Positions 50,820-58,459 of a stretch of DNA of 64,000 bases are shown in pieces. Both the position numbers and the translations under genes were made by a program. This DNA is from a virus: IMG/VR virus record IMGVR_UViG_3300037504_001229, positions 1 through 64,000 of that record, one strand, 5' to 3'. The notes under the pieces are model-generated. The model was not told the origin of the DNA and ran no database searches. It saw only the letters and a list, made by a program, of their open reading frames with translations. The first letter of the stretch is position 1, and each line of letters begins with the position of its first letter.

Positions 50820-51424
50820 TAAAGTATTTTTTTCTCCATGTACCTAAGTGCGCAGGTGTTAGTATTATGCATTCTTTATGGGAACTACTAGGTAGTAAAA
50901 AAGAAATTAGAGAAATACATCATCACCCTCAAAAAACTATTGCAAGATTTGAGGAAGTTCTAGATAAATCTTTTATATTTATTTTTTCTAGGAATCCTTG
51001 GGATCGATTTATTTCTTCTTTTTTTTATAGTGTTAAAAGATATAATCCTAATAAGCCGCATTCTATCAGAAAAGTTTGTTTTAATTTTAAAGAGGATGTC
51101 AATCTTTTTATTAATAAAATGAAAGATAGTAAAAAGTTCGAAAAGAAAGTTATAAAATCTTTCCATTTTAGACCCCAAGTAAATTGGTTATATAAAAAGA
51201 TCGATTTCTATGGAAAATACGAAACTTTAGAAAGAGATTTTAAAAAAGTATCAAGAATTATAAAACCGGGATCAAAAAATATTGAACTTAAATCTTTAAA
51301 TATTTCTGAAAATAGAAATAGAGAATTGCCTTATCAAAGTTATTTTTCAGAAGAAAATATTAAATATATTGGAGAATTATATAAAGAAGATATTGATTAT
51401 TTTAACTATACTTTTAACAACTAA
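50816..51424 (+). CDS. Sulfotransferase (second copy)
   Basis: A 202-residue protein with HVPKCAG at 8-14 (PAPS loop) and 'FIFSRNPWDRFISSFFYS' near 56-73, followed by 'YGKYETLERDF' near 136. It is a homologue of the enzyme at 49613, with the same order of motifs, but the sequences are clearly diverged. It starts with TTG at 50816, overlapping the methyltransferase stop, with AAGGAG upstream. Different sulfation positions on the same glycan would explain the pair. Confidence 0.85.
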   Translation: MIKYFFLHVPKCAGVSIMHSLWELLGSKKEIREIHHHPQKTIARFEEVLDKSFIFIFSRNPWDRFISSFFYSVKRYNPNKPHSIRKVCFNFKEDVNLFINKMKDSKKFEKKVIKSFHFRPQVNWLYKKIDFYGKYETLERDFKKVSRIIKPGSKNIELKSLNISENRNRELPYQSYFSEENIKYIGELYKEDIDYFNYTFNN

Positions 51425-51448
51425 TATATAAAAGGAGAAGTAAACTTA

Positions 51449-52705
51449 ATGCCTTTCGAACTTAAAACAGTAGCATTTTTACCAATGAGAAGCGGAAGTA
51501 AATCTATTCCTGATAAAAATATAAAACAAATAGCAGGGAAACCTCTTTTTTATTGGACGTTAAACCCTTTAGTAAATGCTAAACTTTTAGATAAAATAGT
51601 TGTAGCAGTAGATAGTGAAAAATATGCCCTCTTAATAAAAGAATATTTTAATAATCCAAAAATTGAGATATATTTTAGGGATCAAGTAAATTCCCAAGAT
51701 GGAAGTTCAACTGAAGCTGTTATTTTAGAATATATAGAAAAGTTTAGATCCCAGTTAAATACAAGAGATAATCTTCTTCTAACTCAAGCTACTAATTCCT
51801 TTATAGGAAGAAATGATGTAGATAATATTATTAACGATTTTAATAATAAAAAAGGAATTTATGATTCAATCTTAAGTGTAGCTAGTTTAGATGACAAGTT
51901 TCTTTGGACTACTGTTAACGGGGACGGCCCTAAAGTAGGAATGTCTATTAACTATGAATATTTAAAAAGACCTAGAAGACAAGAATTTGAAAGTAATTTT
52001 TATGTAGAAAATGGAGCTATGTATATCTCTACTATAGAAAATATTCTAAAATATCAAAATAGATTAGCAGATAAAGTAGGATTATATGTTATGCCCAGTT
52101 ATACAATGCATGAGTTAGACGAACCTGAGGATTATGATGTTATAGAAATGCTTCTTTTAAAGTATAAGTCTTCCGATTTTTTTAATAACGGAGAAAATTT
52201 AAAATATGTGAAGCTATTTGTATGTGATATTGATGGGACTCTTACAGATGGTAAGTTATATATTGATGAAAAAGGACAAGAACAAATAGTAGCGTTTAAC
52301 AAAAGGGACGGGAAGGGATTTGAAATTCTTAGAAGTTTAAATCTTAAAACTATTTGGATTACTTCAGAGAAAAATACTTCTAAAAGTTTGGAGCAAAGAG
52401 CTAATAAGTTAAAAATAGATCGATTGTTTACTGGTGTAGATGATAAAGTAAAAGTTATAGATGATTTTTGTAAAGAAAATAATATAAATATAAAAACTGA
52501 AGTAGCTTATATAGGAGATGATATTAACTGTAAAGATATTTTGAGTACTGTAAAATATTCTTTTTGCCCAGGTGATGCAGAAGATGAGATTAAAAAAATT
52601 CCTAATATCTATATATGCAACAAGGAAGGTGGAAAAGGATGTGTTCGAGAAGTAATAAACTTGATAAGGAATGCACATGAGCAGAAAAGTTTTAATAGTA
52701 GGTAA
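51449..52705 (+). CDS. CMP-nonulosonate cytidylyltransferase fused to a KdsC-like HAD phosphatase
   Basis: A 418-residue fusion. Residues 1-235 match NeuA-type enzymes: 'LPMRSGSKSIPDKNI' (12-26, nucleotide-binding), 'VVAVDSEKYA' and later 'YVENGAMYIS'. Residues 250-410 form a HAD phosphatase like KdsC: D260-x-D262-GTLTDG, 'AFNKRDGKGF', 'WITSEK' and 'YIGDDINC'. The first part activates the sugar acid with CMP, and the second removes the phosphate of a 9-phosphate intermediate, if present. The same fusion order occurs in animal CMP-sialic acid synthetases and in some bacteria. It supplies the donor for the sialyltransferase-like protein. Confidence 0.87.
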   Translation: MPFELKTVAFLPMRSGSKSIPDKNIKQIAGKPLFYWTLNPLVNAKLLDKIVVAVDSEKYALLIKEYFNNPKIEIYFRDQVNSQDGSSTEAVILEYIEKFRSQLNTRDNLLLTQATNSFIGRNDVDNIINDFNNKKGIYDSILSVASLDDKFLWTTVNGDGPKVGMSINYEYLKRPRRQEFESNFYVENGAMYISTIENILKYQNRLADKVGLYVMPSYTMHELDEPEDYDVIEMLLLKYKSSDFFNNGENLKYVKLFVCDIDGTLTDGKLYIDEKGQEQIVAFNKRDGKGFEILRSLNLKTIWITSEKNTSKSLEQRANKLKIDRLFTGVDDKVKVIDDFCKENNINIKTEVAYIGDDINCKDILSTVKYSFCPGDAEDEIKKIPNIYICNKEGGKGCVREVINLIRNAHEQKSFNSR

Positions 52706-53771
52706 TGGAATTTCTAGACTAAATCATAGAGAGTTTATTCAAAAATGGAAAGATGAAATATGGGCTTGCAACTCAGCTTATTTAGAATACTATTCTGGTG
52801 ATATACCAAGACTCGATGTATTACTCGCTGATTATAATTGTTTAAAAGAAATAGTTCCGTATAAACAGAAACATGGAGGAAAATATAAACTCTTCGGTAA
52901 AAATCATAAAGCAAAAGAACTTCCTGGAGTACAACTTATTGATATGGACAGGAAATTTGTTAATGATTCTGGAAGTACTTTAGTAGCAAGAGCATTAGAT
53001 AAAGGGTACGATGAAATATATGTAGTTGGATTTGATTTAGGCGGAAGGGATCTTTATGTAAAAGGGCATGAAAATAGAAATAAAGAAAAGTGGATAAGAA
53101 ACTGGAGAAAAATAGCTGGGACTTGGGGGTTACATAAAGTACATTTTATTGGATATGATCATAAAAATTTCATTCTTAGTAACAATGATAGTAAAACATA
53201 TGCTGAACTTTACATGAATGGATATAATCATGTAGAATATCTTCAAGGACAAGGATTAACTTCCATTGTTAAAAATTCTAAAGTGCTTATTCTTGGGAAT
53301 GGAAAATCAAGAAAGAATGAACCTATTGTTAAAAGAATAAAAGATTGGGATGGAGAAATATGGGTATGTAATGAAGCATATAGAGAGTATAAAAAACTTC
53401 CTAGAATAGATAGAGTTGGAACTGTTCATAACGATATAGCAAAAAGGATTGTGGATTTTAAAGAAGAAAAAGAACTAGATTTTGATATCTACATAAGAGA
53501 TATTATGACAGATAAGGATTATAAGAATAAAGTAAAATATTTCAAAGATAAGAGAGGATGGAGCACTGGAAACTTAATGATTATTCAAGCTATATTAGAT
53601 GAATATAAAGAGATAAATTTAGCTGGATATGATTTTGGAGGACCAGATTTGTATCAAGAAACCGAAAGACCTGGAAAAAACTTTAGTAAACAATTTAAAG
53701 CGATACAAAAAGAATTTGGATATTTTAAAGGTTTTAGATTTTGGGGAAATCAACCAGATTTTTTGATTTAG
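52671..53771 (+). CDS. Tandem-duplicated Maf/DUF115-like protein
   Basis: A 366-residue protein consisting of two homologous halves. Half one (5-185) has 'VLIVGNGISR', 'DEIWACNSAYLEY' and 'IYVVGFDLGGRDLYVK'. Half two (188-366) has 'VLILGNGKSRKN', 'GEIWVCNEAYREY' and 'INLAGYDFGGPDLYQ'. Each has the phosphate loop GNG and a second Gly-Asp motif typical of DUF115-type Rossmann proteins. It may be a two-site transferase or a pseudo-dimer. It overlaps the NeuA-HAD fusion by 35 bases, which couples the two. A transferase for the CMP-activated sugar is a reasonable guess. Confidence 0.6.
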   Translation: MHMSRKVLIVGNGISRLNHREFIQKWKDEIWACNSAYLEYYSGDIPRLDVLLADYNCLKEIVPYKQKHGGKYKLFGKNHKAKELPGVQLIDMDRKFVNDSGSTLVARALDKGYDEIYVVGFDLGGRDLYVKGHENRNKEKWIRNWRKIAGTWGLHKVHFIGYDHKNFILSNNDSKTYAELYMNGYNHVEYLQGQGLTSIVKNSKVLILGNGKSRKNEPIVKRIKDWDGEIWVCNEAYREYKKLPRIDRVGTVHNDIAKRIVDFKEEKELDFDIYIRDIMTDKDYKNKVKYFKDKRGWSTGNLMIIQAILDEYKEINLAGYDFGGPDLYQETERPGKNFSKQFKAIQKEFGYFKGFRFWGNQPDFLI

Positions 53772-53773
53772 TT

Positions 53774-53803
53774 CTTTATATTTTGATGTAACTAGTATAT
53801 AAT
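53774..53803 (+). promoter_or_regulatory. Class 1 promoter after the glycan cassette
   Basis: CTTTATA, 14 bases, GTATATAAT starting directly after the cassette's last stop codon. The -10 ends 7 bases before the next start codon, which has no ribosome site; the RNA may be leaderless. Confidence 0.65.
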
Positions 53804-53809
53804 AAAAAT

Positions 53810-53992
53810 ATGAAAACTATAGTAGAGATAGAAAAGGTTGCTCGGGATAGGTATAGTGTTTATGTAAACGAGAATGGAAAAATGTCTTATTATCCTTGTC
53901 AACACTATTCACTTAATAATAACGGGAATCTTATACTTGATAAGGAGAAAGTTATAAGATTCGACGAAATAAATATTAAGAATGTTAAGTAA
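53810..53992 (+). CDS. Small protein, probably from a leaderless mRNA
   Basis: A 60-residue protein starting MKTIVEIEKVARDRYSVY. It is strand-rich, with no motif; residues 25-45 are asparagine- and lysine-rich. Its ATG sits where transcription from the class 1 promoter at 53774 should begin, and there is no Shine-Dalgarno. It ends shortly before the duplicated promoter block at 54011. Function unknown. Confidence 0.5.
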   Translation: MKTIVEIEKVARDRYSVYVNENGKMSYYPCQHYSLNNNGNLILDKEKVIRFDEINIKNVK

Positions 53993-54010
53993 ATTTTTCC
54001 AGAAAAAATA

Positions 54011-54040
54011 CTTTAAATTTTGGACAAAAAAGTATATATT
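54011..54040 (+). promoter_or_regulatory. Class 1 promoter of the structured RNA / RNA ligase 1 unit
   Basis: CTTTAAA, 14 bases (ending GGACAAAAAA), GTATATATT. About 45 bases around it are nearly identical to the promoter region at 62206-62250, including an upstream A-tract that may act as an UP element. Confidence 0.65.
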
Positions 54041-54046
54041 AATACT

Positions 54047-54190
54047 ATAAAAAGGTTATGAGTTAACCTACAAAACTCTTTGGCGGAAGGGATATGATAT
54101 ATTGTCACTCCTCCAGTTCACGATAATCTATAAATCGTGTATTATTCAAACAAGTTCTCCTGGCCGGGGGAGAGTTCCCGGCTATTATTT
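54047..54190 (+). ncRNA. Structured non-coding RNA or 5' leader
   Basis: Downstream of the class 1 promoter no reading frame of useful size exists for about 160 bases. Instead four hairpins follow each other: AGGTTA/TAACCT (54053-54069), TGGCGGA/TCCTCCA with one mismatch and an inner GATA/TGTC stem (54081-54115), CACGAT/ATCGTG (54119-54139), and a GC-rich TGGCCGGG/CCCGGCTA stem (54161-54184). The last one is followed by TTATTTTAA, a weak terminator tail. It may be an independent small RNA or a regulatory leader of the RNA ligase gene starting at 54206. It does not fold as a tRNA. Confidence 0.5.
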
Positions 54191-54205
54191 TAATAGAGGT
54201 AGAAG

Positions 54206-55342
54206 ATGAGTAATGAACTCCAAAAACTTCTTAGAGAAAATGATAGATACTGGTTGAAAGAACTAACAAAACCTCCATATAACTTATCTATTAAAAATGA
54301 TGGAAATCTTTATATATTTAAGTATAATCAAATCAATAGCGATTTTTCTAATAAAATAGTTCAAGAGGCAAGAGGAATCATTTTCGATAGAGATGATAAC
54401 TGGAGATGTGTATGTCGAGCATTTGATAAATTTTTTAATCTGGGAGAATCAAATGCTCATCCTATTAACTGGATGAAAGCAACTGCTCAGGAAAAAATAG
54501 ATGGCAGTATAGTTAAAATCTGGAACTATAAAGGAAAAGAAGTTATTTCCACTAACGGAACTATTGATGCTAACGATGCTCAGTTACAAGTTTCTTTTGT
54601 TGATGAAGAAACCGGATTAGAAATAGATAACTATTTTCAACTAGTTCTTTTTACTCTTAAGAAAATGTATTGGTCAGAAAGAATGGGAGAGCTTTTTTCT
54701 AAACTTGATTCTAAGGCTACTCAAATGTTTGAACTTTGTACTCCATATAATAAAGTAGTTGTTCCACATAAAGATTTTAAACTATATTATTTAGGAAGTA
54801 GAGAAAATGAAAGTGGAATAGAATATTATAATATTGATATAGCTCAAATGATGCCTACCCCTAAACAGTATGCTTTTTTTACGAAAGACGAAGTTATCGA
54901 AAGGGCAAGCAACCTTCCATATGATCAAGAGGGATATGTAGTAGTAGATGATAAATACAATAGAATAAAAGTAAAGAGTCCAGCATATGTAGCAATACAT
55001 CATCTTCGTGGAGAGGGAGTACCAAGTGAAAAAAGAATACTTGATTTAGTAAGAAGTGGGGAAGATGAAGAATTTCTACAATATTTTCCTGAATATGAAG
55101 ATTTATATAGGAGAGTTAAAAAGAAATGGTCGAATCTTCAAAGTAGAATCTTTGCAGATGTTAGGACTTATAAAGGGCTGTACGAAAAAGCTGATAGAAA
55201 AGATTTAGCTCTTTGGGCTACACATAACTGTTTAATACCTGCCATTATTTTTTCTCTTAAAGATGGAAAAATAAAAAATAGTTATGAGTTCTTAGAACAA
55301 CAATCAAGTGAAAAACTATTAAAATGGATGAAGGGGTTATAA
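54206..55342 (+). CDS. rnl1: RNA ligase, Rnl1 family (T4 gp63-like)
   Basis: A 378-residue nucleotidyltransferase with 'ARGIIFDRDDNW' near 55, motif I K97-I-D-G in 'AQEKIDGSIVK', 'ELCTPYNKVV' near 175 (motif III), 'QEGYVVVDD' near 240 (motif IV) and 'RIKVKSPAY' near 252 (motif V). The C-terminal 120 residues are helical, as in Rnl1, where they bind tRNA. Length is close to T4 Rnl1 (374). It reseals cleaved anticodon loops after PNK healing. It is the first coding sequence behind the structured leader at 54047. Confidence 0.9.
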   Translation: MSNELQKLLRENDRYWLKELTKPPYNLSIKNDGNLYIFKYNQINSDFSNKIVQEARGIIFDRDDNWRCVCRAFDKFFNLGESNAHPINWMKATAQEKIDGSIVKIWNYKGKEVISTNGTIDANDAQLQVSFVDEETGLEIDNYFQLVLFTLKKMYWSERMGELFSKLDSKATQMFELCTPYNKVVVPHKDFKLYYLGSRENESGIEYYNIDIAQMMPTPKQYAFFTKDEVIERASNLPYDQEGYVVVDDKYNRIKVKSPAYVAIHHLRGEGVPSEKRILDLVRSGEDEEFLQYFPEYEDLYRRVKKKWSNLQSRIFADVRTYKGLYEKADRKDLALWATHNCLIPAIIFSLKDGKIKNSYEFLEQQSSEKLLKWMKGL

Positions 55343-55345
55343 AGA

Positions 55346-55618
55346 ATGGGATCAAGAGAATTTGATAAACCGTTTGTTTCAAAAATAAAATTCGAATTTA
55401 CTCAAGAAGGAAATACTTTAGGAACTACTCATGATTTTGAGAATTTAGTTGTTTATGTAGAAAGTCAGTGTGGTAATATAGAAGAAAAAGAAGACGACCC
55501 CTTCTATGTAATAAAAACTAGTACTGGATGGTCTATTGATTCTATTCCAGAGTTAGATGAAGTATTAAGAACAGTAAAAGAAACAGTTGAGGATCTAAGA
55601 AGGAAAAAAGATGTATGA
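55346..55618 (+). CDS. Unknown small protein
   Basis: A 90-residue acidic protein, mostly strands with a final helix ('LDEVLRTVKETVEDLRRK'). No motif. It follows the ligase gene by 3 bases and overlaps the next gene by 8. Function unknown. Confidence 0.5.
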   Translation: MGSREFDKPFVSKIKFEFTQEGNTLGTTHDFENLVVYVESQCGNIEEKEDDPFYVIKTSTGWSIDSIPELDEVLRTVKETVEDLRRKKDV

Positions 55619-56384
55619 GATTATCTATAATGAGGAAGAGTTAAAAAAGTTCTTTGATATTCTCCCTCCTCTGAAATCTACAGAAGTATTTTTTGTTTCT
55701 CTATCTGCTCGTAACAAATATTTAATAAAAGAACTTCAGACATATTATGGACTTGGAAGAACAGAAATGTTTGAAAAAAGAATAGTTAGATATAGAGATT
55801 GGGAAAGGCTTCTTCGTACTTTAAGAAAGTTTGAAACAGCAGCTGGAAGTTATCTAACTAAGAAAGGATTAAATATTCCTAATGAATGCATTACTTGTTA
55901 TATAAATATAAATCCTAGTGATACTTTAAAAGCATATAAAGAATTTAATCAAACTATGACAGAATATATGTATGAACTTGCTCATTGTGTTACTGATAAT
56001 AGAGAACTTGATAATATTTCTAAGAGAATAAATAAAATGGATAATCTTCTAATGACTTGCTATCAAAAAAATAGAGGTACAAAACATTTTATTGATATAG
56101 ATTTCGATATTCCGAAAAGCGATAAAGTATTTTGGGAGTTCATTTCTAATTTTACATATCACTTAGATGATAATAATGTAAAATATTATGTTATAGATAC
56201 ACATTCTGGATATCATGTTCTTTTAGAAAGAAATACGGTAAAGTTTAACTTTACAGAACTATTAAAACCTCTTAATAAAAAAGCAAAAAATCTATATGAT
56301 AGTGAAGTAATATTGAACAAAAATGAAATGATCCCTATTCCGGGAACACTTCAAGGAAATTACGAAGTGAGGTTTATTGAATGA
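55611..56384 (+). CDS. Putative archaeo-eukaryotic-type primase-like protein
   Basis: A 257-residue protein. The second half has 'HFIDIDFDIP' near 165-174 (an acidic metal-binding D-x-D pair) and 'VIDTHSGYHVLLERN' near 200-214 (the S-G-x-H strand), the two core motifs of AEP/PrimPol catalytic domains. It is short for a primase, and the first half is helical. If right, it would provide primers for the polymerase; no DnaG-type primase was seen in the window. It overlaps the next gene by 4 bases. The assignment rests on two motifs. Confidence 0.4.
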   Translation: MYEIIYNEEELKKFFDILPPLKSTEVFFVSLSARNKYLIKELQTYYGLGRTEMFEKRIVRYRDWERLLRTLRKFETAAGSYLTKKGLNIPNECITCYININPSDTLKAYKEFNQTMTEYMYELAHCVTDNRELDNISKRINKMDNLLMTCYQKNRGTKHFIDIDFDIPKSDKVFWEFISNFTYHLDDNNVKYYVIDTHSGYHVLLERNTVKFNFTELLKPLNKKAKNLYDSEVILNKNEMIPIPGTLQGNYEVRFIE

Positions 56385-57121
56385 TCGAAATTAAAAATAC
56401 AAAAGTATTCGGACTAGAAGATTCAATGGTAAGAAGTGGATATCCTCATTCTGTAGGGCAACCTTTAGATCTAGACGGAGTTCTTCAACTTGAAGGTTCA
56501 ACAGACAGGAAAAGGTCTATGTATTTAGGTCATGCAGAAACTGGATCAGGACATGACTGTTTTCTTAAAGGAATTTTAGTTACCTTTGATATTAAATATT
56601 CTTTATATTTTACTAAACAACTTCAGCGATATCATTTTATAGATTTTATATCAAGTCAGTCAACAATGCATTCTATTACAAAAATGGATATAGAAGTCTC
56701 CTACAATAAATATGTAGAATCTAAAGTTATAGAAGTAGTTAAATATTGGGTAGATTTATATAACAGATTTGATGAAATAGCTGTAGAACAAAAAGATTGT
56801 CCTATCGATTCTTTTATGAAAGAAGCTTTTAATATGGAAAAACCTAAAGTGATAAAATATGTTAAGTATAATGAGGGAGAAGAACTACTTACTAAATATG
56901 ATATCTATATGAAAATAATATCTAATCTTCCTGCAGGATTTGAGTATTGGGCAGGGATGACTACCAACTACTTACAACTAAAAACTATCTACAAACAAAG
57001 AAAAAATCATAAACTAAAAGAAGATTGGGGATATTTCTGTCATTGGATAGAAGGTCTTCCGATGTTTAAAGAACTTGTATTAGGAGAGAAAAATGAACAA
57101 GGAAATAAAAAACAAAAATGA
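56381..57121 (+). CDS. ThyX-fold-like conserved phage protein
   Basis: A 246-residue protein with 'GLEDSMVRSGYPH' at the start, 'GSGHDCFLKGILVTFD' near 56, then 'LQRYHFIDFISSQSTMHS' near 81, and late 'NYLQLKTIYKQRKNHK' with 'HWIEGLPMF'. The order resembles flavin-dependent thymidylate synthases, but the canonical RHRxxSxNxxSxRY is replaced by RYHFxDxxSSQS. I recall homologues in many phages labelled hypothetical. It may bind flavin or a nucleotide without being a thymidylate synthase. It overlaps its neighbours by 4 and 29 bases. Confidence 0.45.
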   Translation: MIEIKNTKVFGLEDSMVRSGYPHSVGQPLDLDGVLQLEGSTDRKRSMYLGHAETGSGHDCFLKGILVTFDIKYSLYFTKQLQRYHFIDFISSQSTMHSITKMDIEVSYNKYVESKVIEVVKYWVDLYNRFDEIAVEQKDCPIDSFMKEAFNMEKPKVIKYVKYNEGEELLTKYDIYMKIISNLPAGFEYWAGMTTNYLQLKTIYKQRKNHKLKEDWGYFCHWIEGLPMFKELVLGEKNEQGNKKQK

Positions 57122-58241
57122 AAAAAATAGAATTTTAGAAAGACAAAATGGCGTATGTATTATATGTTTTGCTCCTTTATTTCTAAAACTTTCGAATTTT
57201 CAAATTCATCATTTCTTTACATTATTACATTTAGAGGAATTTAAAGTAGCTGTTTGTACTTGTTGTCATTCTATTGCAGAGAAACTATCTATTAGTGATA
57301 CTATTAAAGCAATTAAAAAAGCAAGAGAAGTAGGAAGGGGAGAAAATACAAATCCAGTCCAAAAGAAATATAACTCTTTTATGCCTAACACTTCTCAATT
57401 TTTTGATATTTCCATTCCAGCTCTAGAATATCTTATAGATAAAAATGAAATAGATATTTTATATGAATATATATTTGCTTATAATCAAGTATTTAACTCA
57501 AAGGATACATTTATTCAAATTCCGTTTTTTGTTTACTCCTGCCCAAACTTTAGATTAAAAAGATTTGCAGATAAAAATGTTTTTGTTTTCGGGAGTAATG
57601 ATATTATTAAGCAAAAAGATTCTTCTTTTGTTTTAATTAATCGTAATATTTTAACTAAACTAGATTACAAAATTTTAAAAAGTTATTTTACTATGACTAT
57701 TATAAGTTTAACTTCTAGATACTTTTCCTATCAAAATAAAAAAATCGAAGTAGAAAGATTTATTAAAGATGCTACAGCTCTTCTCCCTAGTAATTCTACT
57801 ATTAGTAACTTTAAAATTGAGAATATTTATAATTATTTTAAGCAAGAAAATGCAAGGCTTAAGAAAACTCTTGCTAATCTAATACCTGTACCTGCAAAAC
57901 CAACTTTACTTTATTCTCCTGAGGGAGGATTTTTTATTAATTCTAAATGTGAGTCTATTTTAGTAGGTAGTTTTTCCTCTAGTATAGATGTTGTTTATCC
58001 AGGATATAATATAAATAGTTCTAATTATGGAACTAAATATAAACAAACAAAAGATTTATGTAGTGAGGCATTATATGCAGATAAGTTTGGTCAAAACCAA
58101 GCTAAAAACTATTTTAAAGAAATAGTTAAAAATACATCCTATAGGAAAATTTATCAAAACGGAATTTGGAGAAGAGACTACTTTGATCATACTAAAAATA
58201 ATATTAAGTATCCTGAATCAAATAAATTTTTTATATTTTAA
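57093..58241 (+). CDS. HNH-domain protein with a large unknown C-terminal domain
   Basis: A 382-residue protein. Residues 10-62 have the zinc-HNH pattern: C22-x2-C25, H39-H40 and C55-x-C57-C58-H59. The HH pair can supply the catalytic histidine. Residues 85-382 form a strand- and aromatic-rich domain with no recognised family. The fusion might be an effector nuclease, a homing nuclease with a new targeting domain, or a packaging or anti-defence protein. It overlaps the previous gene by 29 bases and is followed by 19 non-coding bases. Confidence 0.6.
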   Translation: MNKEIKNKNEKNRILERQNGVCIICFAPLFLKLSNFQIHHFFTLLHLEEFKVAVCTCCHSIAEKLSISDTIKAIKKAREVGRGENTNPVQKKYNSFMPNTSQFFDISIPALEYLIDKNEIDILYEYIFAYNQVFNSKDTFIQIPFFVYSCPNFRLKRFADKNVFVFGSNDIIKQKDSSFVLINRNILTKLDYKILKSYFTMTIISLTSRYFSYQNKKIEVERFIKDATALLPSNSTISNFKIENIYNYFKQENARLKKTLANLIPVPAKPTLLYSPEGGFFINSKCESILVGSFSSSIDVVYPGYNINSSNYGTKYKQTKDLCSEALYADKFGQNQAKNYFKEIVKNTSYRKIYQNGIWRRDYFDHTKNNIKYPESNKFFIF

Positions 58242-58260
58242 CATAAAGGAGTGAAATGTA

Positions 58261-58458
58261 ATGAGAAAAACAGTAATTTATTTTGTAATGCTTTTACTTA
58301 TGGCAATATTTAGTTTTATTTTTATTGCTTTAAAAGCTTTTATGGATGTTGACTTTACTTGGGGTCAATGTATGATGCCTGTATGGATAGGAATGCCTGT
58401 TATTACCGGGGTTAAGTTTCTCTTTTATATTATGTACGAGATTATGTACGAGAGGTAA
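58261..58458 (+). CDS. Small membrane protein with two transmembrane segments
   Basis: A 65-residue protein with membrane segments at about 5-27 and 38-58 and a short loop containing D, D, W and C. It has two positive residues at the N-terminus. The layout is that of a small holin or other inner-membrane protein, but the gene is far from the murein enzymes (41461-42712) and no other evidence exists. AAGGAG precedes the start. Confidence 0.5.
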   Translation: MRKTVIYFVMLLLMAIFSFIFIALKAFMDVDFTWGQCMMPVWIGMPVITGVKFLFYIMYEIMYER

Positions 58459-58459
58459 G

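Noticed and set aside
54047-54190. tRNA or tmRNA in the structured gap
   Set aside because: No T-arm GTTC-type loop, no seven-base acceptor pairing and no anticodon arm of correct spacing; the hairpins do not form a cloverleaf.
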